Source: Persicobacter psychrovividus
GTDB taxonomy: Bacteria; Bacteroidota; Bacteroidia; Cytophagales; Cyclobacteriaceae
DNA: 64,000 bases
Direction of reading: 5' to 3'
NCBI RefSeq assembly: GCF_036492425.1
Contig: NZ_AP025296.1
Span: 170,977-234,976 of the forward strand
The position numbers and the translations under genes were made by a program. The notes under the pieces were generated by a model. The model was not told the origin of the DNA, ran no database searches, and saw only the letters and a program-made list of their open reading frames with translations. The first letter of the stretch is position 1. The number at the start of each line of letters is the position of its first letter. Below, piece by piece: positions 55,714 through 64,000 of the stretch.

Positions 55714-57858
55714 ATGAAATATAATATTATCACATTTTTTGCACTGCTTTTTTGTAGCGGTGTTGCCTTTGGGCAGAAAGTGATCACCTTGGAGAATAAT
55801 TTGGTCAAGTACGATGTCGTTTACAATAATGACAGCCTGTATCTTTCTAATTTCAACCTGAAAAGTGACACACTCAACTATGTAAAATCAAAGAGTAAAG
55901 GTTTTTCTTTTGTTCTTAATGATACAGAATACAGTGGTTTCAGTAAATGGAACCTGGATAAGGTAAAGCGTGTAAAAACCGACAAAACTACGCAGCGCGT
56001 GATTTTGACGCTTAAGCCAAAAGGTGAAAAAACCTTTAAGATTTTTGTCAACTATGAAATGTATGACAATCACCCTTTTATCAGAAAATGGATCACTTTT
56101 GAGAATACTGGTAAAGAGGATTTCAAAATTGAGTCTTTGAATGTTCAGGATATCTATACGAGCATGAACAACACCTGGGCGATGGTTTTGAACAACTATG
56201 GCCGAATGAAACACCTGATGAAATATGAAGGTGACTGGGATGATCCCGTAGTGGTGATCGAACAGGCGAATTCTAAGCAGGGAATGGCTTTGGGTAACGA
56301 AGCAATGGGTATTCTGAAAAGAACAGCCTTCCAGTCAGAAGGAATGCACGACAACGTTCAGGTGGGACTGACGCACCCAAATCAGGATTTTCCTTTCAGG
56401 AAATGGTTCAAGCCTAAGCAATCATGGACCAGCCCCAAAACGTTTATTGGGCTATATCATGGCTACCGCGATGGTTTCCAAATGATCAACAACGAAGTAA
56501 ACAAGTTCGTCAAAACCGCTTTGAAACCAAGAATTTATGACTTGAAAGAGAAGCCTACTTTTGTTTACAATACCTGGTATCCATTCCGCACGCACATCAG
56601 TGATACTTTGATCCGTCGCGTGGCAAAAGCTGCTGCTGAGTGTGGCGTTAAGGAATTCATTATCGATGATGGCTGGCAGGTAAACGCTCACGGAAAGAGC
56701 TCGATTCGTGGTTGGGGTGAAAATTATGGCGACTGGCATGTGGATCAAAATAAATTCCCTGGTGGTTTGAAGCCTACCTTTGATTATATCAAATCTTTAG
56801 GCATGAAACCAGGTTTGTGGATTTCTATCGGCTCTGCTACCAAAGATTCTAAAGTATATCAAGAGCATCCTGAATGGTTTGTTCAGAAGCCTGACGGAAG
56901 TACGGGGAACTTGCATTTCCAATCTCCAGTTGATAATGGTTTCTATTCAGCCTCTTTCGGAACAGGGTGGAAGGATTACATGAAAGAAACTATTCTTCGA
57001 TTGGTAAAAGATTATGGTTTGGCTTATGCAAAGATGGACCTTGCTGTTGTAACCTCTCCTTATGTTAATGACACTAAGCAGTCTGGTTCTTATGCCAAAG
57101 ATCATCCGGATTACCGAGACCATAACGAGTCGTTTACTGTTTTGTATGAAAACATGCTGAAGATGTTCGACGAGTTGCACGAAGAAGCACCAGAACTATT
57201 CATCGACTGTACCTATGAAACAACGGGTAAAGTCCACCTGATGGATTACGCCACGGCTGAACATGCTGAAGGTAACTGGTTGTCAAATATCGAAGATCCA
57301 GCACCTGTTGGTCCGATGAGAGTTCGACAGTTGGCATGGTGGCGTTCACCAGCCGTACCCGCTTCTTCTTTGGTGATCGGTAACTTACCAATGGACACTG
57401 ATGATATTGACCTGACGATGAAATCATTGATTGGTACATTGCCGATCGTTTTGGGTGACCCTGACAAATTGCCTGTTGAAAAGCGCCAAGAGATGAGAAG
57501 CTGGGCAGACTGGATGGATCAGATGCAGGAACGTTTTGATTATATGTCATATCGCAAGGATTTGGAAGGTTTCGGCGAACCACGTGAAGGTTACTGGGAT
57601 GGATGGCAGCGCATTAATTATGATACACAGGAAGGTGGAATTTTGGGTGTGTTCCGTCAAGGAGCTAAGGAGTCTGCCCGTATGGTGTACCCAAGTGAAC
57701 TTAATGAGAACGCCACTTACGAAATCAATTTGGCACCATCAGGAAAGCACGTCATTACGGCAACCGGTAAAGAATTGATGGAACGAGGATTCCAGGTGGT
57801 GATCAATAAAAAATATGGTGGAGAACTATTCGAAGTATCGAAAGTGATCATTCCATAA
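55714..57858 (+). CDS. Secreted GH36-like alpha-galactosidase
   Basis: A 714-residue secreted enzyme (signal peptide ends VAFGQ, ~21) of the GH-D clan, most like GH36. The N-terminal beta super-sandwich (~25-280) is followed by a barrel with FIIDDGWQ (316-323) and the nucleophile Asp442 in AYAKMDLAVV. Acidic residues in FIDCTYETTGKVHLMDY are candidates for the acid/base. It should remove terminal alpha-galactose, or possibly alpha-N-acetylgalactosamine, from a glycan. The signal peptide contrasts with the cytosolic GH9-like protein encoded just upstream (31-base gap). It pairs with the retaining GH97 that follows. Confidence 0.8.
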   Translation: MKYNIITFFALLFCSGVAFGQKVITLENNLVKYDVVYNNDSLYLSNFNLKSDTLNYVKSKSKGFSFVLNDTEYSGFSKWNLDKVKRVKTDKTTQRVILTLKPKGEKTFKIFVNYEMYDNHPFIRKWITFENTGKEDFKIESLNVQDIYTSMNNTWAMVLNNYGRMKHLMKYEGDWDDPVVVIEQANSKQGMALGNEAMGILKRTAFQSEGMHDNVQVGLTHPNQDFPFRKWFKPKQSWTSPKTFIGLYHGYRDGFQMINNEVNKFVKTALKPRIYDLKEKPTFVYNTWYPFRTHISDTLIRRVAKAAAECGVKEFIIDDGWQVNAHGKSSIRGWGENYGDWHVDQNKFPGGLKPTFDYIKSLGMKPGLWISIGSATKDSKVYQEHPEWFVQKPDGSTGNLHFQSPVDNGFYSASFGTGWKDYMKETILRLVKDYGLAYAKMDLAVVTSPYVNDTKQSGSYAKDHPDYRDHNESFTVLYENMLKMFDELHEEAPELFIDCTYETTGKVHLMDYATAEHAEGNWLSNIEDPAPVGPMRVRQLAWWRSPAVPASSLVIGNLPMDTDDIDLTMKSLIGTLPIVLGDPDKLPVEKRQEMRSWADWMDQMQERFDYMSYRKDLEGFGEPREGYWDGWQRINYDTQEGGILGVFRQGAKESARMVYPSELNENATYEINLAPSGKHVITATGKELMERGFQVVINKKYGGELFEVSKVIIP

Positions 57859-57870
57859 TCATCAACCTAA

Positions 57871-57925
57871 GAGCGTGTTTAACACCTAAAATTCGAAGTA
57901 GAATGGTAAGTTTTTAAACACGCAC
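57871..57925. repeat. GCGTGTT inverted-repeat element, copy 1
   Basis: GAGCGTGTTTAA (57871-57882) is the reverse complement, with 1 mismatch, of TTAAACACGCAC (57914-57925). The 31-base interior ends AAGTTTT, like the copy at 63078-63142. Confidence 0.65.
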
Positions 57926-58048
57926 TATAAAGACCGTTTCTTTAATTGGGCTGTTGCATCATTGATTTTTCTTCCATTAGGTACCAAAATTTGTTTTGTT
58001 GTAAATTTTCATTGGCTAAAATTCACAGCTTTTAATCAGCAAGAATTA

Positions 58049-58166
58049 TAGCGCGTGTGAATAAAGAATTTGAATTATTCTGAAAGATCGGGGTATTCGT
58101 TTGAGGTGAATTTTCACTTCAATAATCCGTTGAATTTTCGTTATGATTTATTTTTAACACGCACTA
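58049..58166. repeat. GCGTGTT inverted-repeat element, copy 2 (longer interior)
   Basis: TAGCGCGTGT at the left end (58049-58058) matches the reverse complement of ACACGCACTA at the right end (58157-58166) with one mismatch, and TTTTTAACACGCACTA is shared with the other copies. The interior is about 98 bases and unrelated to copy 1. Confidence 0.5.
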
Positions 58167-58386
58167 ATGCCATAAATATTGAGCAGCGAATATCATTTGA
58201 TGGAACCTTAAATGTGAAAATCACTGACGTAACAGCCCTATTTTTTTGGCTGACCGGTCAATAAAGTCCGAACTATTTGCCGCGACCTTATAAAATAATT
58301 TTTTGTCCTCCTTTTATGGTGGAGAGCCGTCAGTGAAATCTTTGATATTCATTAAATAGCATAGCGTAATTTATAATCTATCTTAT

Positions 58387-60351
58387 ATGCAATCACTTGT
58401 AAATTTTTTTTCCGTCCGCGCTATTTTTATGCTATGCTTAGGAAGCCTATTTTATGGCTGCAGCGGTAATGCATCAGTTACTGATAAACGAATTCAGATT
58501 GATAATCCTGATAAAAGTTTGTCATTCATCCTTCATATAAAAAGTGGTGAGCTTGCCTATGAAGTACTTGCTCAGGATCAAATCATCCTTGGGAAATCAC
58601 GATTAGGAATTAATCGAAGTGATGGTAATTTCGCGAAAAAACTGTCCCTTTCTGAATTCTCGAAAGACGATCAATTGGCAGCACATATTGAATTCCTTTC
58701 GGGAAAGCAATCTCAGGTTTCCCATCAATATTCTCAGGGCAATTTCACCTTTAAAAATGAAAAGGATCAGCTGGTGAAACTCCAGGTTAAAGTTTTTGAA
58801 CAAGGGGTCGCTTTCCGATATCTTTTCCCTGAAAGTTCAGACAATAAGGTTACCATCCTTGAAGAGCAGAGTGAATTTTATTTTCCGCAGGGTGGGGAGG
58901 CTTGGTTGCAACCTTATCAGGATGCGACTCAATGGTCACCGGCTTATGAGGCAGTGTATAAACCTTATGCGCTCGGAAGTTCATCACCAATGAAAAATGG
59001 CTGGTGTTTCCCGGCATTGTTCAACACGGCTAATCATTATGTTTTACTTTCTGAAGCAGGACCCTTTGATGGTAACTATGCAGCAATGCACCTTAAAAAA
59101 GATGCTCCAAATGGCCGATATGCTTTGGCCTGGCCAGATAAAGACGAAGCCAATGGTTACTATGATCAAAAGCCGTCGAGTAAATTACCTTGGCAAACAC
59201 CGTGGAGAGTGATCAGCATCCATGAAAATTTGGCAAGTTTGGTTACTTGCGATTTGGTCAAAAGTTTAGCGCCAGCATCGAAAATCAAAAACACCGATTG
59301 GATCAAGCCTGGACCTGCCTCATGGAGTTGGCTGACCGATAACGACAGCCCGCAAGACTACCAGAAATTGGTGCCTTACATTGATCTTGCCGCTGAAATG
59401 GGTTGGTCTTATTCGTTGATTGATGCCAATTGGGACAATATGGCCAATGGTAATATTGAAAAGCTGGTTGAATATGCTAAAAGCAAGAATGTGAACCTTT
59501 TACTATGGTACAATTCGGGAGGAAAGCACAATATCATCACTGAAGCACCACGCGACTTAATGGACAACCGTCAGGCCCGACGAAAAGAATTTGAGCGCAT
59601 TCATAAGATGGGCATCAAAGGGGTTAAAATCGATTTTTTCCAATCTGATAAACAGGAAATCATGCAGCTTTACCCGCAGATTCTTGAAGATGCTGCAGAC
59701 TTTGAAATCATGGTAAACTTCCATGGCTGCACGATTCCTCGTGGATGGGAACGCACTTATCCGAACCTGCTAACGATGGAGGCGGTAAGGGGTGAAGAGG
59801 TTTATGGTTTTGGTAAAAACTTCCCCGACAATGCACCGGTAGCCAACTGTATTTTGCCATTCACAAGGAATATTGTTGGTCCGATGGACTACACGCCGAC
59901 GGTGTTTTCGAATGGTAAGATGAAACATAAAACAACCATGGCTCATGAATTGGCCCTGAGTATCGTTTTTGAATCCGGCTGGCAACATTTGGCGGATGGC
60001 CCAAAACAATTTGGTGCCTTACCTGAAAAAACCAAAACGATTTTGAATCACCTCCCAACCGCCTGGGATGAAATAAAGCTCCTTCAGGGAGCGGTAGGTA
60101 AAGATTTAGTGATTGCCCGACGTAAAGGCAGCGACTGGTATATTGCCGGGATTAATGGCGAAGGCGTCAATAAAGAATGGCATATTGATTTTGAAGCGAT
60201 TACTGATCAGGGTAAACTTACTTTGGTGGTAGATAAAGGAAGAAAGTTAAAGGACAGCAGTGGGGAAATTAAAAATGCTACGCTGAACATTATGCCTTAT
60301 GGGGGTTTTGTGGCAAAAATTACTGCGGCAAATACCAAAACGACCAAATAA
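58387..60351 (+). CDS. GH97 lipoprotein, retaining (alpha-galactosidase-like) subgroup
   Basis: A 654-residue lipoprotein (lipobox LFYGC, Cys25) of GH97. The nucleophile position holds Asp416 in GVKIDFFQSDKQE, as in the retaining alpha-galactosidases of the family. The HHET and NAHEAVRP glutamates of the SusB type are replaced (LLLWYNSGGKH, MVNFHGCTIPRG). TYPNLLTMEAVRGEE is a family segment also present in the first GH97. It should release terminal alpha-galactose with retention, complementing the GH36-like enzyme just upstream. The call on subgroup rests on these residues; the exact sugar is inferred. Confidence 0.85.
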   Translation: MQSLVNFFSVRAIFMLCLGSLFYGCSGNASVTDKRIQIDNPDKSLSFILHIKSGELAYEVLAQDQIILGKSRLGINRSDGNFAKKLSLSEFSKDDQLAAHIEFLSGKQSQVSHQYSQGNFTFKNEKDQLVKLQVKVFEQGVAFRYLFPESSDNKVTILEEQSEFYFPQGGEAWLQPYQDATQWSPAYEAVYKPYALGSSSPMKNGWCFPALFNTANHYVLLSEAGPFDGNYAAMHLKKDAPNGRYALAWPDKDEANGYYDQKPSSKLPWQTPWRVISIHENLASLVTCDLVKSLAPASKIKNTDWIKPGPASWSWLTDNDSPQDYQKLVPYIDLAAEMGWSYSLIDANWDNMANGNIEKLVEYAKSKNVNLLLWYNSGGKHNIITEAPRDLMDNRQARRKEFERIHKMGIKGVKIDFFQSDKQEIMQLYPQILEDAADFEIMVNFHGCTIPRGWERTYPNLLTMEAVRGEEVYGFGKNFPDNAPVANCILPFTRNIVGPMDYTPTVFSNGKMKHKTTMAHELALSIVFESGWQHLADGPKQFGALPEKTKTILNHLPTAWDEIKLLQGAVGKDLVIARRKGSDWYIAGINGEGVNKEWHIDFEAITDQGKLTLVVDKGRKLKDSSGEIKNATLNIMPYGGFVAKITAANTKTTK

Positions 60352-60513
60352 GAACTGAATAAAAAATTAAGGGGGATTGATTTGTCCGCGGATCAGACAG
60401 ATTTCTTTGTAGAGGTGTATTCAGCTGTTGCTTACAAAGCAAAAAAATAAATGGTCAAGATAATCATGGCCTTTAGAACTCCTCGCTCATTATTGTAAAA
60501 CTTATTATTCTAT

Positions 60514-60562
60514 AAAGCAGGTTTTTCCATTGTTCATAGATGGGGAAACCTGCTTTCTTTAT
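60514..60562 (+). terminator. Rho-independent terminator after GH97
   Basis: AAAGCAGGTTTTTCCAT (60514-60530) pairs with ATGGGGAAACCTGCTTT (60540-60556) with two mismatches or wobble pairs, followed by a T-rich stretch. Confidence 0.8.
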
Positions 60563-60662
60563 TTAAAACCAATGGTGATGTTTTCAGGTAAAAAAGAAGC
60601 GCGTAAAATGAATTTTTACCATAATTAAGCTATTCGTGGACATGCCAGCCTGACAAAATAAA

Positions 60663-60670
60663 TAGTTTTG
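60663..60670 (+). promoter_or_regulatory. Possible -7 element of the GH3 lipoprotein gene
   Basis: TAGTTTTG matches TAnnTTTG exactly, 29 bases before ATG 60700. No TTG at the usual upstream distance was seen. Confidence 0.3.
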
Positions 60671-60699
60671 TTCCAAGATAAAGTCTAAAAGTCACCGAT

Positions 60700-63066
60700 A
60701 TGAGAACTAATTATTTTTTACTATTATTCTTGCAGTTATTTATTTTTTCGTCTTGTACCAAAATTAATACTGAACAGGCCGAAGTCTATAAAGATCCAAC
60801 CGCAAGCATTGATGCCCGGGTACAGGATCTGTTGAGTCGGATGACCCTTGAGGAAAAAATTGCTCAGATGAACCAACTGGTGAGTCCAAGCCATATGAGA
60901 ATTGCTGAAGATGAACTGACTGTTGAAGAATTACATTCAAATGATCAGCTGGGTTTTTATCCTGGCATACATTCCTCTGATGTTCTGAAAATGACTGAAA
61001 AAGGACTTATAGGTTCCTTTTTACATGTTTTGACCGCCAGTGAGGCCAATGAACTACAGACGCTTGCAAAAAAATCACGCCTTGGGATTCCCTTGCTCAT
61101 AGGCATCGATGCCATACACGGTAATGGTTTGACTGTCGGAGCAACGATCTACCCAACCTCCATTAGTATTGCCAGTACTTTTCAGGAATCTTTGGCTGAA
61201 AAAATGAGTATTGAAACCGCCCATGAGATGCGTGCAACCGGTTCTCATTGGGCCTTTACACCAAACATTGATGTGGCACGTGATGCCCGTTGGGGACGTG
61301 TAGGGGAGACCTTCGGCGAAGACCCCTATTTGGTAGGAAATATGGGTGTGGCGATGATTAAAGGTTTGCAACAGGGCGACTTCACAGGTAGGGATAAGGT
61401 TATTGCCTGCGCCAAACACCTTGTGGGTGGTGGCGAGCCGATCAATGGCACAAATGCCGCTCCAACGGAGTTGTCTTACAGAACATTGAAAGAGGTGCAT
61501 TTTCCTCCATATGAGCGTGCAATTAAAGAGGCGAATGTATTTTCGATCATGATGGCACACAATGAAATTAATGGTATTCCTTGCCACAGTAACTCCTTTT
61601 TGATGCAGGATTTGATGCGAGAGGAATATGGATTTGATGGTTTCTATGTAAGTGATTGGCGGGATATCGAACGTTTGCATTCTTTACATCATGTGGCTGA
61701 AAATGAAGATGACGCTTTCGCGCTTTCGATCAGCTCGGGCATGGATATGCACATGCATGGTCCTGCTTTTGTTCCATCGATGGTTGAATCGGTGAAGGAA
61801 GGAAAGGTGAGTGAAGCACGTATTAATGAAGCTTGTGCTAAAATATTGGAAGTTAAATTCCGTCTGGGATTATTCGAGCAGCCTTTTGTTGATGAATCCA
61901 AAATTGATGAGCAGGTATTCACCAAAGCGCATCAGGCGACCGCTTTGGAAATTGCCCGCAAGTCGGTGATTCTGTTGAAGAATGACAATATCCTTCCATT
62001 GAACACTAACAAATACAAAAATATCTTTATCACTGGCCCTAATGCTGATAACCAAACTATTTTGGGTGACTGGGCTTCTCCGCAGCCAGAAGAACATGTG
62101 GTAACAGTAAAGCAGGGATTGGAAAAACTGTCCTCAAAATATGGGTTCAATCTGGATTATTTTGATTGCGGCCAGATGGTTTATAAAGTATCTGAAAGCG
62201 CAGTGAACAAAGCCGCTCAAAGAGCGAAGAAAGCAGATTTGGCCGTTGTGGTGGTAGGAGAAAACTCGATGCGTCACCACTGGAGAGAAAAAACCTGTGG
62301 TGAAAACACAGATCGTGCGCACATCAATCTTGTTGGACGTCAGTTGGAATTGGTGCAGAAAATTCAGAAAACAGGAACGCCCGTAGTTGTCATTTATGTC
62401 AATGGCCGTCCGATTGGCGAGCCTTGGATTGAAGAAAATGTTGCTGCTACCATTGAAGCTTGGGAGCCGGGAAGTTTCGGTGGCCAGGCATTGGCAGAAA
62501 TTCTTTTGGGTGAAGTGAACCCTTCAGGTAAATTGCCCATTTCTATTCCTCGTACCGTGGGGCAAGGAAAGGTATATTACAGCCAAAAACCTTCTTACTT
62601 CTATCAATCTTTCCGATTTACCCCTAACACACCGTTGTATGCCTTCGGTTATGGCTTATCTTATACCAATTTTGAGATCTCTCAACCTAAGCTGGATAAA
62701 GAAGAAATTACTGCTGCTGACCAATTAAAAGTAACGGTAAGTGTGAAAAATACAGGTCCTGTTGCTGGTGATGAGGTGGTTCAGCTGTATATCCGCGATG
62801 ATTATTCTTCGGTTACACGTCCGATAAAAGAGTTGAAGCATTATCAGCGAGTATCTTTGAAAGCAGGAGAGACCAAAGAGGTTAGCTTCTTGATCAGTAA
62901 AGATGATTTGGCATTCTATGACCAAAAAATGAACTGGATTGTTGAGCAGGGAACCTTCACGGTTATGGTGGGTAATTCCTCTTTAGACAAAGATTTAAAG
63001 ACAGTTCAGTTTAACCTGAAGGAAACGACTACACTGAATGTTAATGATTCAGATTTGCTAATTTAA
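60700..63066 (+). CDS. GH3 beta-glucosidase-like lipoprotein
   Basis: A 788-residue lipoprotein (lipobox IFSSC, Cys19) of GH3, anchored in the periplasm or on the cell surface. DARWGR, GEDPYL and CAKHLVGGGEP lie in the first domain, and the nucleophile Asp319 is in YVSDWRDI. The second domain contains NSMRHHWREKTCGENTDR, where the acid/base Glu is expected, and a fibronectin-III-like domain closes the protein (VKNTGPVAGDEVVQLYIRD). It differs clearly from the GH3 at 638 (for example KHLVGGG against KHFAAYG), so the two are not recent duplicates. Likely activity is exo-beta-glucosidase or -xylosidase. An inverted-repeat element and an IS3 element follow. Confidence 0.92.
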   Translation: MRTNYFLLLFLQLFIFSSCTKINTEQAEVYKDPTASIDARVQDLLSRMTLEEKIAQMNQLVSPSHMRIAEDELTVEELHSNDQLGFYPGIHSSDVLKMTEKGLIGSFLHVLTASEANELQTLAKKSRLGIPLLIGIDAIHGNGLTVGATIYPTSISIASTFQESLAEKMSIETAHEMRATGSHWAFTPNIDVARDARWGRVGETFGEDPYLVGNMGVAMIKGLQQGDFTGRDKVIACAKHLVGGGEPINGTNAAPTELSYRTLKEVHFPPYERAIKEANVFSIMMAHNEINGIPCHSNSFLMQDLMREEYGFDGFYVSDWRDIERLHSLHHVAENEDDAFALSISSGMDMHMHGPAFVPSMVESVKEGKVSEARINEACAKILEVKFRLGLFEQPFVDESKIDEQVFTKAHQATALEIARKSVILLKNDNILPLNTNKYKNIFITGPNADNQTILGDWASPQPEEHVVTVKQGLEKLSSKYGFNLDYFDCGQMVYKVSESAVNKAAQRAKKADLAVVVVGENSMRHHWREKTCGENTDRAHINLVGRQLELVQKIQKTGTPVVVIYVNGRPIGEPWIEENVAATIEAWEPGSFGGQALAEILLGEVNPSGKLPISIPRTVGQGKVYYSQKPSYFYQSFRFTPNTPLYAFGYGLSYTNFEISQPKLDKEEITAADQLKVTVSVKNTGPVAGDEVVQLYIRDDYSSVTRPIKELKHYQRVSLKAGETKEVSFLISKDDLAFYDQKMNWIVEQGTFTVMVGNSSLDKDLKTVQFNLKETTTLNVNDSDLLI

Positions 63067-63077
63067 TATATGTAGGC

Positions 63078-63142
63078 ACTATAATAGGAGCGTGTTAGCA
63101 ACTTACAGAAAGAAAGTGAGTTTTTAACACGCTCCAATAGTG
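63078..63142. repeat. GCGTGTT inverted-repeat element, copy 3
   Basis: GGAGCGTGTTA (63088-63098) and TAACACGCTCC (63125-63135) are perfect reverse complements, extended outward by CACTAT (63078-63083) and ATAGTG (63137-63142). It lies between the GH3 stop and the IS3 element. Confidence 0.75.
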
Positions 63143-63257
63143 TTTCATTTTTTTGAGCATTGTATTTAACATAAGACAAATTATATACTCGATTGCATCG
63201 TCCTATATACAGTTGGCAACTATTTCATAAATGGTTGAGAATTAAAAAATAAGGAAA

Positions 63258-63629
63258 ATGCAAATTAAGGAACTTAAAATTAGCGCAAAAGAAAAACGGA
63301 CAGCTGTACAAAAATATTACGTCGGGCTTGCGAGTAAGAAAAAAATTTTGGAAGATTATCAAATCTGTGAACGCACCCTGAAGCGCTGGTGCTGGTGGTA
63401 TCAACAATTAATACAAACAAAATACAAGACACGACCTAAGATGAAAAAATCGGATTTACCTAATGACCCCAATGCATTGAAAGCATTGGTGATGCAGTTG
63501 CAACGTGAAAAGGAAGATGCTCAGTTGAAGGCTGAGGCTATGGAAATTTTGGTGGATATCGGTGAGCAGCGATATGGGATGAATCTTAAAAAAAAGTTGG
63601 TACGAAACGGTCGAAAAGTTAAAACATAA
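63258..63629 (+). CDS. IS3-family OrfA (helix-turn-helix protein)
   Basis: A 123-residue basic protein. The N-terminal helix-turn-helix (~8-50: EKRTAVQKYYVGLASKKKI, CERTLKRWCWWYQ) binds the IS ends; a leucine/heptad helix (~70-105: ALKALVMQLQREKEDAQLKAEA) mediates contact with OrfB. The C-terminus passes through a run of eight A (63588-63595). One base more in that run would give the ending KKKVGTKRSKS, which is closer to usual OrfA ends than the KKKLVRNGRKVKT seen here. Confidence 0.85.
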   Translation: MQIKELKISAKEKRTAVQKYYVGLASKKKILEDYQICERTLKRWCWWYQQLIQTKYKTRPKMKKSDLPNDPNALKALVMQLQREKEDAQLKAEAMEILVDIGEQRYGMNLKKKLVRNGRKVKT

Positions 63630-64000
63630 CCACCCTTCTGTTGGGCTTTTAAGGCTCACAAGTATTTTTGGTAAGAGTCGACAAGCCTGGCAGCAGCATG
63701 AAGTGAAATTGGCGGATTGGGTTGGTAAAGAAGAGTTTATCCTCAAGGTAATTAAAGAAGCGCGCAAAGATCAGCCAAATATGGGTGGCCGCAAACTACA
63801 CATCGAAATCAATGATACGCTTGAAGCTGAAGGTATCTATTTGGGGCGTGATCGGTTGTTCTCGTTTTTGAAAGAGCATAACGGCTTGATTAAGAAGAAA
63901 AAAAGCTACATAAAAACCACCAATTCAAAGCATAAATTCAAGAAGCATCCCTACTTGATTGGTAACATTCAGCCCACAAGACCAAATGAAATTTGGGTAG
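63583..64000 (+). CDS. IS3-family OrfB transposase, N-terminal part (partial)
   Basis: The frame is open from 63583, after TGA 63580-63582, to the window end and lacks its own start codon near the left edge, so it should be made as an OrfAB fusion by frame change at the A-run. It encodes the HTH_21-type region (VGLLRLTSIFGKSRQAW, GGRKLHIEINDTLEAEGI, LGRDRLFSFLKEHNGL) and stops at RPNEIWV, which normally leads directly into the DDE catalytic core. The catalytic residues are outside the window. Confidence 0.88.
   Translation, partial: MLKKSWYETVEKLKHNHPSVGLLRLTSIFGKSRQAWQQHEVKLADWVGKEEFILKVIKEARKDQPNMGGRKLHIEINDTLEAEGIYLGRDRLFSFLKEHNGLIKKKKSYIKTTNSKHKFKKHPYLIGNIQPTRPNEIWV
63588..63596 (+). other. 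Slippery A-run at the orfA/orfB junction
   Basis: Eight A followed by G, read in the orfA frame as AAA AAA AAG. It contains the A_AAA_AAG heptamer. OrfB lies in the +1 frame relative to orfA at this point; the -1 frame stops after eight codons (TAA 63620-63622). Slippage by RNA polymerase or ribosome on the run is the likely way to make the fusion. Confidence 0.6.

Larger units (their letters stand above)
57859..58386. other. Intergenic region with two inverted-repeat elements
   Basis: About 530 bases with no supportable gene. It contains two GCGTGTT-type inverted-repeat elements (57871-57925 and 58049-58166). A 64-codon frame at 58070-58264 lies largely inside the second one and is not called. 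Confidence 0.5.
60352..60699. other. Intergenic region between GH97 and GH3
   Basis: About 350 bases with one terminator (60514-60562) and a possible promoter element (60663-60670). No gene was seen. Confidence 0.5.
63258..64000 (+). mobile_element. IS3-family insertion sequence, left part (cut by the window edge)
   Basis: Contains an orfA-type helix-turn-helix gene followed by an orfB-type transposase reading in another frame, the normal IS3 plan. The right end is outside the window. The left terminal repeat could not be fixed; it should lie between the GH3-side inverted repeat (63142) and ATG 63258. Confidence 0.85.

Noticed and set aside
58070..58264. 64-codon frame in the intergenic region before the second GH97
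   Set aside because: It largely lies inside an inverted-repeat element, has no ribosome-binding context and no protein-family character.

Overview
The window looks like a chromosomal segment of a polysaccharide-degrading Bacteroidota, probably of the Cytophagia/Flammeovirga-Persicobacter type and probably marine. The evidence is a SusC/SusD pair, a hybrid two-component system (HTCS), AraC regulators, two formylglycine sulfatases, many secreted or lipoprotein glycoside hydrolases (two GH3, two GH97, GH2, GH20, a GH36-like and a GH9-like protein), a Bat 'aerotolerance' operon and TAnnTTTG-type promoters. The genus is an inference. No rRNA, tRNA or CRISPR array was seen.

Layout. (1) 1-5063: the end of a saccharide-utilisation locus, with a SusE/F-like C-terminus, a GH3 whose signal peptide is cut off by an in-frame amber codon, and a SusB-like inverting GH97. 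(2) 5516-7990: an orphan PAS+phosphoacceptor protein facing a complete sensor kinase. (3) 8469-16010: a SusC/SusD pair followed by a membrane-spanning regulator with a LamG/propeller-like ectodomain and a cytoplasmic winged-helix/BTAD-like (SARP-type) output. (4) 16011-16988: REP-like palindromes and a ~457-bp tandem duplication that copied the 3' end of batD. (5) 16815-23151 (minus strand): a moxR-DUF58-DUF4381-batA-batB/C-batD operon, with degenerate metal-site motifs in two of the VWA-type proteins. (6) 23373-27464: an AraC regulator, a sulfatase and an Omp85-like barrel.

(7) 27929-38378 is the most unusual region. A minus-strand operon (SDR, NHL propeller, lipoprotein, DUF4380, alpha/beta hydrolase) and an AraC regulator face a plus-strand operon encoding a PhyH-type Fe(II)/2-oxoglutarate dioxygenase, a glycyl radical enzyme and its radical-SAM activase. 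It has no glycosidase and no transporter, and it looks like an uncharacterised catabolic pathway.

(8) 38571-63066: a large glycan-degradation region with a GH2 carrying a malectin-like domain, an AT-rich GH20-PA14, a GAF-containing HTCS, a sulfatase, deoC-rbsK-(cytosolic GH9-like)-(secreted GH36-like), a retaining-type GH97 lipoprotein and a GH3 lipoprotein. Together they suggest desulfation and exo-trimming of a complex, probably sulfated, glycan with alpha-galactoside and hexosamine residues. (9) 63258-64000: the left part of an IS3-family element, cut by the window edge.
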